Assembly (NCBI GenBank): GCA_910578185.1
Contig: CAJTPN010000005.1
Location: forward strand, 67,729-131,728
Length of the DNA stretch: 64,000 nt
Origin: an uncultured Acetatifactor sp.
Lineage (GTDB): Bacteria > Bacillota > Clostridia > Lachnospirales > Lachnospiraceae
Direction: 5' to 3'
Part shown: in pieces, positions 18,276 through 27,633 of the stretch
How positions within the stretch are numbered: the stretch's first letter is position 1
Layout: every line of letters starts with the position of its first letter
The notes under the pieces: generated by a model
Database searches by the model: none
What the model was told of the DNA's origin: nothing
What the model saw: the letters and a program-made list of their open reading frames with translations, nothing else
Program-made: the position numbers and the translations under genes

Positions 18276-18653
18276 TTACATTGCCTTGATATCGAGCCGA
18301 ACCTTATCCGCGATTCTTGCTATATATTCGCTGTTTGTAGGTCTGGTTTTGCCTGAAGACACAGAATACCCAAACATCTTCTCAAAAGTTTTTACATTTC
18401 CTCTGCTCCACGATACCTCAATGGCGTTTCGTATCGCCCGCTCCACCTTCTGATCCGTTGTTCTGAATCTTCTGGCAATAGTAGGATACAGCAATTTCGT
18501 CACGCTGGTAACCACTTCCATATCTTTTCCTGACAGCAAAATAGCATCCCTCAGATAATGATACCCTTTTAAATGTGCAGGTACGCCTATGTCCAACATA
18601 ATATCAGTAATATATCTTTCCAGTTCGCAATCCTTCATAGCAATAATCTCCAT
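18276..18653 (-). CDS. stand-alone Spo0A C-terminal (effector) domain protein
   Basis: A 125-residue protein that matches only the DNA-binding half of the sporulation regulator Spo0A. Recognisable blocks are GVPAHLKGYHYLRDAI, LYPTIARRF, the recognition helix area KVERAIRNAIEVSWSRG and PTNSEYIARIADK. Full Spo0A is about 260 residues with an N-terminal receiver; none is present here, and the upstream DNA has no frame for it. AAGGGG upstream supports the start. It may bind 0A-box-like DNA constitutively, or need another partner for control. It is monocistronic with its own terminator and sits directly upstream of the EPS promoter. Confidence 0.88.
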   Translation of the reverse strand: MEIIAMKDCELERYITDIMLDIGVPAHLKGYHYLRDAILLSGKDMEVVTSVTKLLYPTIARRFRTTDQKVERAIRNAIEVSWSRGNVKTFEKMFGYSVSSGKTRPTNSEYIARIADKVRLDIKAM

Positions 18654-18794
18654 ACGAATTCCCCTTTCTTATGTTTATTGCTACTCCTATACTGCGTTGA
18701 ACAGATAAATTTTACCATATATGTCGAATTTAGAAAAGACCTGACGCCGCTAAGAACTCGTTAAAAGGATTTCCCAGGCGGGGGCGCAGCATAT

Positions 18795-19724
18795 TCAAAA
18801 TTGCTCCCGCACCAGGTAGATAGGACGGTTCTTTACTTCCATATAAGTCTTTGCCAGATACTGCCCCAAAATGCCCGTGCAAAAGAATTGCACGCCGCTG
18901 GTCATAAGGATAAAGCAGACCAAAGAAGGCCACCCCGACACAGGATCCCCAAATATCAGCTTACGTACTATAATAAAAATAATCAGCAAAAAGGCCACGA
19001 TGCAAAAAAGTACTCCCATCACGGAAGCAAACATCAGAGGCACAGTAGAAAAGGCCGCAATTCCATCCAGCGAATACAGGAAAAGCTTCCAGAAATTCCA
19101 TTTGGTCTCTCCCTTTAACCGTTCCACATTTTCATATTCCAGCCATTTTGTACGAAACCCAACCCAGCCGAAAATCCCCTTTGTAAATCGATTATACTCC
19201 CGCATGGAGAGTATGGCGCTCACCATCTGTCTGGTCATGATTCTATAATCCCTTGCGCCGTCCATAATCTCTGTCTTGGATATCTTCTTCATCAGCCGAT
19301 AAAATCTTCTGGCAAAAAAACTCCTGACAGGAGGTTCCCCTTTTCTGGACACCCTTCTGGTTGCCACCGAATCATATCCCTGTTCCAAATAGGTAAACAT
19401 TTCCGGAAGCAGCGCAGGGGGATCCTGTAAATCCACATCCATGATCACCACATAATCGCCCTTGGCGTTTTCCATTCCGGCAAACATCGCCGCCTCTTTG
19501 CCAAAATTCCTGGAAAAGGCCACCAGGTGAATGCGCTCGTCTTCCTCACGAAGCCTTTTGATTTCGGGCACCGTCCGATCCCCAGAACCATCATCCACAT
19601 AGATAATTTCCAATTCCACGCCCTTTTTTGCAAAGAAATCCGCATTTTTCATAAGCTCCGTATAAAAGAACTCCACATTTTCTTCCTCATTATAGCAGGG
19701 TACGATTACGCTTAAAAGGCTCAT
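18795..19724 (-). CDS. GtrB/DPM1-like polyprenyl-phosphate glycosyltransferase
   Basis: A 309-residue protein. The N-terminal GT2 domain has VIVPCYNEEENV, VDDGSGDRT and the DxD site in MDVDLQDPP. A basic segment (TRRVSRKGEPPVR) and ARRFYRLMKK follow, then two C-terminal membrane helices (about 228-290). This architecture moves a sugar from UDP- or GDP-sugar to undecaprenyl phosphate, giving a donor for glycosylation outside the membrane by GT-C enzymes. No GT-C partner or flippase is adjacent, though the GT-C-like pair of the EPS operon is close. Confidence 0.88.
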   Translation of the reverse strand: MSLLSVIVPCYNEEENVEFFYTELMKNADFFAKKGVELEIIYVDDGSGDRTVPEIKRLREEDERIHLVAFSRNFGKEAAMFAGMENAKGDYVVIMDVDLQDPPALLPEMFTYLEQGYDSVATRRVSRKGEPPVRSFFARRFYRLMKKISKTEIMDGARDYRIMTRQMVSAILSMREYNRFTKGIFGWVGFRTKWLEYENVERLKGETKWNFWKLFLYSLDGIAAFSTVPLMFASVMGVLFCIVAFLLIIFIIVRKLIFGDPVSGWPSLVCFILMTSGVQFFCTGILGQYLAKTYMEVKNRPIYLVREQF

Positions 19725-19803
19725 GACTTTCCCGCCTCCTCCTCATCTCAGTGCTGTATGCCGACCGACAAGCAGTCAGCACGCTGGTACAACATCCGTC
19801 TTA

Positions 19804-19832
19804 AGTATATCCTCTCCTGATTCCATTAGCAA
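19804..19832 (-). promoter_or_regulatory. probable promoter of the GtrB-like gene
   Basis: On the minus strand TTGCTA (19827-19832) and TATACT (19804-19809) are 17 bp apart. They match 4 and 5 of 6 consensus bases. The site lies about 80 bp before the start codon at 19724. Confidence 0.45.
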
Positions 19833-19902
19833 GTAAAATTTTACCGCCCGTGCCTAAACAAGCGGTCATTCATAAATAATTCTTAATTTTCCAGTCAATT
19901 CG

Positions 19903-19931
19903 ATGACTACCGATTATTTTTATGGTAAACT
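19903..19931 (+). promoter_or_regulatory. probable promoter of the DUF3048 gene
   Basis: ATGACT (19903-19908) and TAAACT (19926-19931) have a 17-bp spacer, and TG precedes the -10 by one base (extended -10). The leader to the start at 20064 is about 125 nt. I see no recognisable riboswitch in it. Confidence 0.45.
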
Positions 19932-20063
19932 ATAAGGAAGGTCCTGTGTGCGTTTTTTGCAGGTTTCCTGTATTGTCTGAGTCCCTTCGGAGACACGGTC
20001 GGATGCAGCGGCATGACCGGATGTTTAAAATTGCCCGCCCATGGCGGACAGGGAGGTATCAAT

Positions 20064-21218
20064 ATGAGAAAAATAATATTTTGTTTTTTATTTTCAGCCA
20101 TCCTTTTGCTCTTTACGGCTTGCGGAATCAATGATGGGATTGACAGTCCTCTTATTCCCACGCCGTCCCCCACTGACACGACACACCCGGCGACTCCCAT
20201 GCCGCCCAGTTCCGATGCCCCATCGACTGTCTTTACACCAGAAGACGATACCTTGCCTCCCAGGGAAGGTATGGTACGCAGCCGCCTGACAAACGAATGG
20301 GTGGATGCGGATGTGGCAGGCACACGGCCCATTGCGGTGATGACTCCCAACGAAAGCAGCGCAATTCCCCATTATAGCCTCTCCAAGGCTTCTGTCATTT
20401 ATGAGGCAAACGTGGAAGGAAGCATGACCAGAATGCTGGCCATATATGAGGATTGGGAAAACCTGGAAAAGATAGGTAACATCCGGAGCCTTCGTCCTTA
20501 TTATGCCTATTGGGCCTTTGAATGGGATGCCTTTATCGTTCATTTTGGCGGTCCCTTCTTTATTGACGACATTATCAATTTGCCCACCACCGAGAACATA
20601 GACGGCCTTGAAAGTCTGGATTACAGTGCATTTTTCCGTTCCACAGATCGTCCTCAGCCTCACAATGCCTATGCCACCGGTGCGGGATTAAAGAGCGTTA
20701 TTGACCAAAAGGGATATTCCATACGATACAGGGGATTGACTGACGATAACCATTTCCTGTTTACAAATAAATTGTCTCAAAATACTCTGAGTCAGTACAA
20801 TACCGCAGCCAAAAATGCTACATATATTGATATGTCGGGCTGCTATCCACTTACCAGATGTTATTTTGAATACAATGAGGACGACGGACTCTATTATCGT
20901 TCCCAATATTTATCCTCCGGTACCGACGGCCCTCATATAGACGAACTCACCGGAGAACAGTTAACCTTTAAAAACATTCTGGTACAGTATGCAGAATATG
21001 AAGACCTTGGCGAAGGCTATCTGGCATATAAATGTCACGACACTACACAAAAGGGATGGTTTTTTACCAACGGAAAAGGGATTCCCGTTACCTGGGAAAA
21101 AACCAGTGACTTTGGTGCCACCAGATACTATGACGAGTATGGCAATGAGATCATACTCAACACCGGCAAAACCATGATATGTATTGTGAAGGACGGGGAT
21201 ACTTTTACTTTCCGGTAA
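20064..21218 (+). CDS. DUF3048-domain lipoprotein (YerB-like)
   Basis: A 384-residue secreted lipoprotein. The N-terminal signal ends in a lipobox (LLLFTAC, then Gly), followed by a Pro/Thr/Ser-rich spacer of about 60 residues. The DUF3048 region begins near RPIAVMTPNESSA and includes VEGSMTRMLAIYED and GNIRSLRPYYAYWA. The family is widespread in Firmicutes, and its biochemical role is not settled; B. subtilis YerB is the usual reference. GGGAGG precedes the chosen ATG. It is a single-gene unit with its own terminator. Confidence 0.88.
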   Translation: MRKIIFCFLFSAILLLFTACGINDGIDSPLIPTPSPTDTTHPATPMPPSSDAPSTVFTPEDDTLPPREGMVRSRLTNEWVDADVAGTRPIAVMTPNESSAIPHYSLSKASVIYEANVEGSMTRMLAIYEDWENLEKIGNIRSLRPYYAYWAFEWDAFIVHFGGPFFIDDIINLPTTENIDGLESLDYSAFFRSTDRPQPHNAYATGAGLKSVIDQKGYSIRYRGLTDDNHFLFTNKLSQNTLSQYNTAAKNATYIDMSGCYPLTRCYFEYNEDDGLYYRSQYLSSGTDGPHIDELTGEQLTFKNILVQYAEYEDLGEGYLAYKCHDTTQKGWFFTNGKGIPVTWEKTSDFGATRYYDEYGNEIILNTGKTMICIVKDGDTFTFR

Positions 21219-21238
21219 ATATTCTTTAAATCCAAATG

Positions 21239-21285
21239 GACATCCCTTGGAAGATGGCTGCATTTTCCAGGGGATGTCTGTTTTA
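21239..21285 (+). terminator. terminator of the DUF3048 gene
   Basis: Arms GACATCCC (21239-21246) and GGGATGTC (21271-21278) extend inward through TTGGAA/TTCCAG, and TGTTTTATT follows on the plus strand. Confidence 0.75.
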
Positions 21286-21354
21286 TTGTAATTATTATAT
21301 ACTTGACCCTCATAACACTTGTCAGGCCCCAAGGATACAGGACGCTTACGGGAA

Positions 21355-21389
21355 TAAAAAACGGCACAGTCCGCAAACCATACCGTTTT
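21355..21389 (-). terminator. terminator after the HPr gene
   Basis: On the minus strand an AAACGGTA/TGCCGTTT stem is followed by six T. It lies about 60 bp past the HPr stop and closes the recD2-to-HPr gene row. Confidence 0.6.
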
Positions 21390-21446
21390 CGAGATATATT
21401 CTTATGTTGTGTAATAAGCGTATCACAGATCACGCTTCCTTTTAGC

Positions 21447-21710
21447 TCACTCACCCAAACCGCCTTCCACTGCTTCAATTAACGTTTTCAGAGCGATCTG
21501 TTCGTCTTCCCCTTCACAGGAAAATTCAATTTCATCACCACATTTCACACATGCCCCCAACACACTCAGCACACTCTTGGCATTTGCGGTACTTTCACGA
21601 AATTTAAACGTAATCAACGACTTGAACTGCATTGCTTCCTTGCACAAAATTCCAGCCGGCCGTAAATGCAGACCGGTAGGATTTTTAATCACTACCTTTT
21701 GACTGACCAT
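21447..21710 (-). CDS. HPr-family phosphocarrier protein
   Basis: An 87-residue HPr. His15 in the GLHLRPAG block is the phosphoenolpyruvate/PTS phosphorylation site. Ser46 is present at the end of NAKS, the site used by HPr kinase in Firmicutes for catabolite control. The short form at 21710 begins right at the conserved N-terminus and has GGAGGG upstream. It could serve the sugar PTS or, as a Crh/NPr-like paralogue, regulation only. It follows glmM by about 100 bp and probably shares its transcript. Confidence 0.88.
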   Translation of the reverse strand: MVSQKVVIKNPTGLHLRPAGILCKEAMQFKSLITFKFRESTANAKSVLSVLGACVKCGDEIEFSCEGEDEQIALKTLIEAVEGGLGE

Positions 21711-21811
21711 CGTACTTTCTCCCTCCGTTTGTTGCTTGTTTTGAATACCCTCTGTAATAAGAATACCATTACCCACTGCCAATTTCAAGAAAATTTTTCT
21801 ATTTACTACAT

Positions 21812-23167
21812 TTATTCACACAATTTCTGAATAAGCTGGGCAAGCTTCTCCGCCTCTTCCCCAATCACCTGCTGATCCTTTCCTTCTATCATAACGCGAA
21901 CCAGTGGTTCTGTGCCGGACGGCCGAATCAACACTCTGCCCTCTCCGTTAAATTTCTCTTCCAGCGCCTTAATCGCACAAACAATTTCTGGATATTCCAG
22001 ATATTTTTCCTTTTTGTTGTTTGCCACCTTGGCATTCACCAATGCCTGCGGCAGCACCTCCATAACCTTTGACAGCTCCGACAGGGATTTCCCCGTTTCC
22101 GCCATGACCTGAAGTAAGTGCAGCGCGCTGAGCAGTCCGTCCCCTGTAGTGCTCTCTTCCAAAAAGATAATGTGTCCCGACTGTTCTCCGCCCAGGCTGG
22201 CACCGATCTCTTTCATGCGCTCCAGTACATAGCGATCTCCCACCTTAGTCTGTTCCATGGCAAGCCCGTTCTTTTCACCCATCAGAAAGAAGCCCAGATT
22301 ACTCATGACTGTGGCTACAATGGTGTTCTTTTTAAGCTTCCCTTGTTCTTTCATATGACATCCCACAATGCCCATGATCTGATCGCCGTCCACTATCCTG
22401 CCGTTCTCGTCCACCGCCAGCAATCTGTCCGCGTCCCCGTCAAATGCAAGCCCCACATCCGCCTTTTCTTCCCCAACCCTTAACTGTAGTTCCTCCATAT
22501 GCGTAGAACCACAGCCCAAATTAATATTTGTGCCGTCCGGACAATCATGAATCGCCACAACAGTCGCACCCAATCTCTTTAATGCCTCCACGGAAGTATA
22601 ATGGGACGCTCCCTCCGCACAGTCCACTACAACTTTCATTCCTTTAAGGTCCACCGGCACGGAACGTATCACATGTTCTATGTACTCTTCTCTGGCGTCC
22701 GTGTGATAAGTGATACTGCCCACACCGGCACCTGTAGGGAATTTGATCCCCTGCATATTATTCCGTATCTTACCTTCAATAGCATCCTCCATCTCATCCG
22801 GCAGCTTATAACCGTTTCCGTCAAAAAACTTTATCCCGTTAAACTCCATTGGATTGTGAGATGCGGATATCACCACTCCCGCGTCCACCTTATGCATCTG
22901 TGTCAGATACGCAACAGCCGGTGTGGGCAGCACCCCCACATATTCGCAGTCCGCTCCCACGGAACATGCTCCGGACATGAGGGCATTTGCCAGCATGTCG
23001 CCGGAAATACGGGTATCACATCCCACAATCATTTTCGGCTTATGCTCCTGCTTCATTGCCTTTGTCAATATATATGCTCCCGCCTGGCCGATCTGCATCG
23101 CCAAAAGCGGGGTCAGTTCTTCATTAGCAATCCCCCTTACACCATCTGTCCCAAATAATCTAGCCAT
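21812..23167 (-). CDS. glmM: phosphoglucosamine mutase GlmM
   Basis: A 451-residue enzyme that converts glucosamine-6-phosphate to glucosamine-1-phosphate for UDP-GlcNAc and peptidoglycan. It shows the N-terminal FGTDGVRG, the phosphoserine loop ISASHNPMEFNG, the metal loop DGDADR, the sugar-binding GGEQSGH and the phosphate-binding RPSGTEPLVRVM. Length is standard. It follows cdaR by 2 bp, the conserved cdaA-cdaR-glmM order, in which GlmM is known to bind and inhibit CdaA. Confidence 0.97.
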   Translation of the reverse strand: MARLFGTDGVRGIANEELTPLLAMQIGQAGAYILTKAMKQEHKPKMIVGCDTRISGDMLANALMSGACSVGADCEYVGVLPTPAVAYLTQMHKVDAGVVISASHNPMEFNGIKFFDGNGYKLPDEMEDAIEGKIRNNMQGIKFPTGAGVGSITYHTDAREEYIEHVIRSVPVDLKGMKVVVDCAEGASHYTSVEALKRLGATVVAIHDCPDGTNINLGCGSTHMEELQLRVGEEKADVGLAFDGDADRLLAVDENGRIVDGDQIMGIVGCHMKEQGKLKKNTIVATVMSNLGFFLMGEKNGLAMEQTKVGDRYVLERMKEIGASLGGEQSGHIIFLEESTTGDGLLSALHLLQVMAETGKSLSELSKVMEVLPQALVNAKVANNKKEKYLEYPEIVCAIKALEEKFNGEGRVLIRPSGTEPLVRVMIEGKDQQVIGEEAEKLAQLIQKLCE

Positions 23168-23169
23168 TA

Positions 23170-24510
23170 CTACTCTTCTTCCTCCTCAACCTCTTCAATT
23201 ACAATTTCCACATATGCATTACCCTCAAAGCGGATACTTTCTGGAAATTCAAAATGCACCGGAACTTCATAAGTGCCTTCCTTCAATTTCTTCACATCTG
23301 TTATTCCTTCTTCCTCAAGCCATTCCTCCAAATCAATGGTACCATATATCGTATTGGGCTGTACTTGAGATATGACCGCATTTAATCCGTAAATAGTTAT
23401 CTGACAGGGATCCCCTTCCTCATTCAGACGCGCCTGAAAGCCCTCCGGCCAATTAAGGATGGCAATATTTTCTCCGGGAATGGTCAGCCTCCGTTCTGCC
23501 TCCGGCTCCACATAAGCGATGATATTGACTTTATCCACACGGCTGTCCGCCAGCTGGACACCTACGGGAAGGAAACTCCGGATATTGATATTGCGTATTA
23601 CATTCTCCTCCGCATCCGTCAGATCTACCTGATCTTCCGAAATGGTAATCTTGCTCACATTGCCCAATATAGACGGGAATGCAGCAATTTTAATTGTGGG
23701 CGGATCGCATTCTATGACTCCTGTGGCCAGATATCCTTCTGCCGGAATTCCTGTGGAATTAACCTCAACAGGAACCTCCTTTGTGGCAAGAATACGAACC
23801 GTCATCATCACATGATCCGAATTTCTCGTGACATTGGATAAATCCAGCAAGTTCTCGTCTGCATCATAGAACCTGGGTTCCACATTTGCAGTCAGCTGTG
23901 AGCTGGCGCCCGTCACATCGAAATCTACCATAGCATACTGAATTTTATCTATGTCAGACTTGGGTCCCGTCACCTGTATACTGTTTAAATCAAGATTAAC
24001 CTCGGACACCATATAACCCTCGGCCACTTCTCCCGCGATTTTATACCGGATTCCAACCCACTTGCTGATGCGATCCTCCACATTCAGACGAACCACATCC
24101 CTGTTCCCGGTAATATTTGTCACCGTCACCGCCTCATTGGCCACGGAATAATTGATTGCAATGGTATTGACCGCCGTCAGTTTACTCATATCCGCTTCGG
24201 CCACAATATCCGAGGAACGCAGCTTATCCAGATCGCTTCTGGGAACTTCCACCGTTACCCGGACTCTGTCCGTATTGTCCAACACTTCATAGACCTTATC
24301 TTCCTTATCCAACAAATCCACATTTGTCAATACCACGGGAATGTTAGAGAAGGTCCTGGTCTCCTTTGGATTATTGGAAATTACCACCATAAACCAGATG
24401 ATAATCGCAAATACGACGGAACTCAACTTCAACCCCAGGTTATTTAGAAGCCTTCTCTTCACCTTTTGCCTTTGCTTTTTTATTTTTCCGCCTGTTTCTG
24501 CCCTTTGCAT
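23170..24510 (-). CDS. cdaR: CdaR/YbbR-domain regulator of diadenylate cyclase
   Basis: A 446-residue protein. A basic cytosolic start is followed by one membrane helix (about 28-45, VVFAIIIWFMVVI) and an extracytoplasmic part built of about four YbbR repeats (each with a core like VPVEVNSTGIPAEGY). The very C-terminus is acidic (a run of Glu). In Firmicutes CdaR controls the activity of CdaA through the membrane. The ATG at 24510 has GGAG six bases upstream; a second ATG at 24522 is possible. The gene start overlaps the end of cdaA by about 70 bp. Confidence 0.92.
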   Translation of the reverse strand: MQRAETGGKIKKQRQKVKRRLLNNLGLKLSSVVFAIIIWFMVVISNNPKETRTFSNIPVVLTNVDLLDKEDKVYEVLDNTDRVRVTVEVPRSDLDKLRSSDIVAEADMSKLTAVNTIAINYSVANEAVTVTNITGNRDVVRLNVEDRISKWVGIRYKIAGEVAEGYMVSEVNLDLNSIQVTGPKSDIDKIQYAMVDFDVTGASSQLTANVEPRFYDADENLLDLSNVTRNSDHVMMTVRILATKEVPVEVNSTGIPAEGYLATGVIECDPPTIKIAAFPSILGNVSKITISEDQVDLTDAEENVIRNINIRSFLPVGVQLADSRVDKVNIIAYVEPEAERRLTIPGENIAILNWPEGFQARLNEEGDPCQITIYGLNAVISQVQPNTIYGTIDLEEWLEEEGITDVKKLKEGTYEVPVHFEFPESIRFEGNAYVEIVIEEVEEEEE

Positions 24511-25339
24511 TATCTTCTCCATCCATATTCATAATCTGCCCCATTTTCTCTTTCAGTTTGTCTACGCTCAATCCCCTCTCCAAAGTACCTTCATGGGCAA
24601 TACTGATCCCGCCTGTCTCCTCCGATACAATCACCGTAAGGGAATCCGTAACTTCGGAAATTCCCACTCCGGCCCGATGTCTGGTTCCCAAATCCTTGCT
24701 TAAATCCATGTTGTCGGTCAGGGGCAGGTAACAGGTGGCGTACGTGACTCTGTTTCCCCGTACGATAACCGCTCCGTCGTGAAGCGGCGTATTATGTTCA
24801 AAAATATTGATCAACAGCTGACTTGTGACAATCCCGTCCACCTCGATCCCCGTCCGCTCATAATCCTTCAAAGATTCCATTCTCTCGATGACGATCAAAG
24901 CACCTGTCTTCACTTTGCCCATCTCCATACAGGCCTTTGAGATTTCATTCAGCGTCTTAATGGAAAAAGCATTCCCGTTGTCCTTGCCCGATGCTGAAAA
25001 ACCCATGGACGGAATGAAATTTTTCTGTCCCAGCTGCTCCAGCGCATGCCGAAGCTCCGGCTGCATCACCACAATAAACGTTATGGCCGCAAAACTAAGT
25101 ACATTCTGCGCAATCCATATGATTGTAGTCATATCCATCACAATCGCAACAAACAGGAACAGAAAAATGACAATCAGTCCCTTTAAAAGCCTCCAAGACC
25201 TTGTGGTCTTCATCCATGCCAAAATATAGTATACCAAAAAAGCGATAATAAATATTTCTAAAATATCGCTCCAGTCCATAGTATTTGCGTACTTCCTGGC
25301 CGTCCTCAGGAAATCCCCCACCGCCTCAATCCACCGCAT
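24440..25339 (-). CDS. cdaA: diadenylate cyclase CdaA (c-di-AMP synthase)
   Basis: A 299-residue enzyme that condenses two ATP to c-di-AMP. Three N-terminal membrane helices (about 18-95) precede the DAC domain with the catalytic blocks HDGAVIVRGN (DGA motif) and GTRHRAGVG (RHR motif). The tail after residue 275 is Lys/Arg-rich and is partly coded in the overlap with cdaR. c-di-AMP governs potassium and osmotic balance and wall strength, which fits the linked glmM. Confidence 0.96.
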   Translation of the reverse strand: MRWIEAVGDFLRTARKYANTMDWSDILEIFIIAFLVYYILAWMKTTRSWRLLKGLIVIFLFLFVAIVMDMTTIIWIAQNVLSFAAITFIVVMQPELRHALEQLGQKNFIPSMGFSASGKDNGNAFSIKTLNEISKACMEMGKVKTGALIVIERMESLKDYERTGIEVDGIVTSQLLINIFEHNTPLHDGAVIVRGNRVTYATCYLPLTDNMDLSKDLGTRHRAGVGISEVTDSLTVIVSEETGGISIAHEGTLERGLSVDKLKEKMGQIMNMDGEDNAKGRNRRKNKKAKAKGEEKASK

Positions 25340-25387
25340 TCCGTCCTGCCCTACTTTTCCTAAAATGACCTGTTATCGGCATCTTAA

Positions 25388-26701
25388 TTAATATAACTCT
25401 TCATAATCGTCTGACGCGTTTTCCATGACATTTTCCACCGTATCCTGCCTTACGGTTCTGCCAATAGTCACATTGCTGCGTCCCTGAGGCCGCTGCGCGC
25501 CTCTGCCCGAAGGGTTTCTCCCCGTTGTTCCCCTGCCGGCCATCTGCCTCTCCTGCCCCGTTCCTCTGCCGGGCAACGGCCTCTGGGCAGTCATACTTCT
25601 ATCGTTTACAGACCGTTCTTCCGCTCCTCTTCTGCCGGATACCGCCCGCTCTGTAGTTACACTCCTGCCTGAAGCTGCCCCCTGCCCGTTTCCCCGCTCC
25701 GTAGTTCTCACTGGCTGAGAAGTCCTGGCAGGCTGCCTGGGCGCACCGTTTCTCGTCCCCGCCGCACCTCTGGCCTGCTGTGAATTAATCTTTTTCACCG
25801 TCTTGGTGGACATGGAAACTGACATCTTGGGTACTGCCTTCACATAATAATAATATTCGTCGTCTTCAAACTGAACCTTTTCCGTTCGGCTGTAATCCAC
25901 ACAAAATCTAAAAAATTCCACCACTTTGGCAATTACAATGGCAAGAAGAGAGCCCAGCAATGCGCCTCCCACAGAAATGTTCACATCATAAAGCAGATCC
26001 GCCAGCAGTAAAATCACCACTTCTGTCATTGCCCCTGCAATCATGGCGATTGTCCAGGAATAATCAAAAGACCTGCGCCGAATCAGATAGACCACCAAAA
26101 CTGCCACAGCAAAAGACACTATCACCGCCACCATGGCTTTGTTTCCTATCAGGCTCTCAATCATAAGCTGCACTTTGGCCAATGCCTCATCATCTCCCAT
26201 AGTTCTAATGTTTGACGCATTTGCAATAACAGCCTCATAAAAGTAATATACCACCACGCCGCAGATCATGGAAACCACAGACATAGGGCCGCATACCAAT
26301 CCCACTGCGATCGGAACCACATAAGGTACCTTTAACACACATAAAAGAGGGGTCACGACCACAACAAGGGAATCCTTGGGGCTAAAGCGGAAAAACAGCA
26401 GGTACATCACCAAATACACACCCAGCCCAACCAATGCCACTTCCATGGAAAGTGCATACATATGCATCAGGCTGATAAGAGCGGCAAAAAACACCACCGC
26501 TCCTGTGGGCAGAAAGGAACAAGTCAGCGCTCCGATCAGCACCACCGCCACATTGTCCATCTGCGTCATATACCCCATTCTGCCGTTAAGCGTATTAAAA
26601 GTAATAAACGCCAGCAAAAACTTGGCAAGCGGCAGTATAAAAGGTTCGCCCTTACTGTAGATCAGCTTTAATCTCTCTTTCATTTCCAGTAAAACCGTCA
26701 T
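25388..26701 (-). CDS. polytopic membrane protein with Arg/Gly-rich disordered tail
   Basis: A 437-residue protein of no family I can name. Residues about 20-275 form some nine hydrophobic helices, loosely like the membrane part of SpoIIE. A short cytosolic stretch with five Tyr (DDEYYYYVKAVPK) follows. The last 130 residues are low-complexity, rich in Arg, Gly, Thr and Ser with many RG pairs. GGAGG before 26701 supports the start. It lies 49 bp upstream of cdaA, so it is probably co-transcribed. The tail could bind RNA, DNA or acidic polymers; this is speculation. Confidence 0.7.
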   Translation of the reverse strand: MTVLLEMKERLKLIYSKGEPFILPLAKFLLAFITFNTLNGRMGYMTQMDNVAVVLIGALTCSFLPTGAVVFFAALISLMHMYALSMEVALVGLGVYLVMYLLFFRFSPKDSLVVVVTPLLCVLKVPYVVPIAVGLVCGPMSVVSMICGVVVYYFYEAVIANASNIRTMGDDEALAKVQLMIESLIGNKAMVAVIVSFAVAVLVVYLIRRRSFDYSWTIAMIAGAMTEVVILLLADLLYDVNISVGGALLGSLLAIVIAKVVEFFRFCVDYSRTEKVQFEDDEYYYYVKAVPKMSVSMSTKTVKKINSQQARGAAGTRNGAPRQPARTSQPVRTTERGNGQGAASGRSVTTERAVSGRRGAEERSVNDRSMTAQRPLPGRGTGQERQMAGRGTTGRNPSGRGAQRPQGRSNVTIGRTVRQDTVENVMENASDDYEELY

Positions 26702-26724
26702 TCTGTCCTCCGGCCGAACTCCTG

Positions 26725-27117
26725 TTATTGCATCTCGTTATACAGAGAATTCAGCTTTTTTAAATTATGATAATAGCATTTCAGACTTTTTTTCGCCTGA
26801 GCATATTTCCAGGAACATGCAAAATAAGTCGCCACGCCGTAACCCACTATTGTAGCGCCAAAATAGATCAAAACATTTTGCGCAAAGGCAATCAGATCCA
26901 TATCATATATCTCCTCCATAAAGTTCTCAAAGTGATATAGAATGTAGAATCCAAACACCAGCACAAACACCAATGCCGCGCACACAACCGCCTTCAAAAG
27001 CTGAATGGCAAGGTAATCGCTGCGAAAATAATTGCCGATCTTCACATTTTCCCTGCCCTCACCTTTCTCATAAGCCGCCATTCGTGTCATCAATATTACG
27101 CGCTCCTCATTCAGCAT
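26725..27117 (-). CDS. small membrane protein of unknown function
   Basis: A 130-residue protein with a charged N-terminal 30 residues, two strong helices (about 42-66 and 78-102) and a basic C-terminus (KKSLKCYYHNLKKLN). GGGAGG precedes the ATG at 27117. It stands 24 bp before the Arg/Gly-rich membrane protein gene and may act with it. No family is recognised. Confidence 0.7.
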   Translation of the reverse strand: MLNEERVILMTRMAAYEKGEGRENVKIGNYFRSDYLAIQLLKAVVCAALVFVLVFGFYILYHFENFMEEIYDMDLIAFAQNVLIYFGATIVGYGVATYFACSWKYAQAKKSLKCYYHNLKKLNSLYNEMQ

Positions 27118-27149
27118 AACAAACCTCCCGTAAAAGTGATATCCATGCA

Positions 27150-27557
27150 CTACTTCAGGAATCGCATCTTCGGTCCCTCTCCGTCATCCTTGGGCCTCTT
27201 CTGGGGCTCGGGCTGACCGGATCTGAGCACATCCTTAAAATTCTTGGTCATATTATTGGTACACTTTTCACAGAACCTGCCACTGCGGATTGGCGCGCCG
27301 CAGGATTCACAGGCTAACTGAATCGCGGAATCCGGCGCCAGCTCAAGGCGATCTTCCCGCAACCACTGACGGATCTGATTCGGTTCCACATCGCATGCCT
27401 CGGAAACTTCGTTAATGCCCACACCCTTGTGCTCCCGAATGTAATCCTTTACCTCCTGAAACTTTTGTTCCAGTTTCTCACGGCAAGCAGGGCAAATTCC
27501 CATACCCCCAACATAATTAAAAATACGTCCGCAGCTTCTGCAATTCCTTACATTCAT
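27150..27557 (-). CDS. YvyF-like flagellar operon zinc-ribbon protein
   Basis: A 135-residue protein of the TIGR03826/YvyF type. A first Cys4 ribbon (CRSC, then CPAC) is followed by an HTH-like stretch (GINEVSEACDVEPNQIRQWL) and a second ribbon (CESC, then CEKC). In Bacillus the homologue sits beside comFC and ahead of flgM; here comFC is adjacent on the other side, but no flgM follows. It may regulate flagellar gene expression. Confidence 0.82.
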   Translation of the reverse strand: MNVRNCRSCGRIFNYVGGMGICPACREKLEQKFQEVKDYIREHKGVGINEVSEACDVEPNQIRQWLREDRLELAPDSAIQLACESCGAPIRSGRFCEKCTNNMTKNFKDVLRSGQPEPQKRPKDDGEGPKMRFLK

Positions 27558-27633
27558 AATATTCCTCCCATGATCATGTCAAAATATGGCATCCAAACCA
27601 ATGCGAAGTTATAATGCATTTCCCATTACGGCC

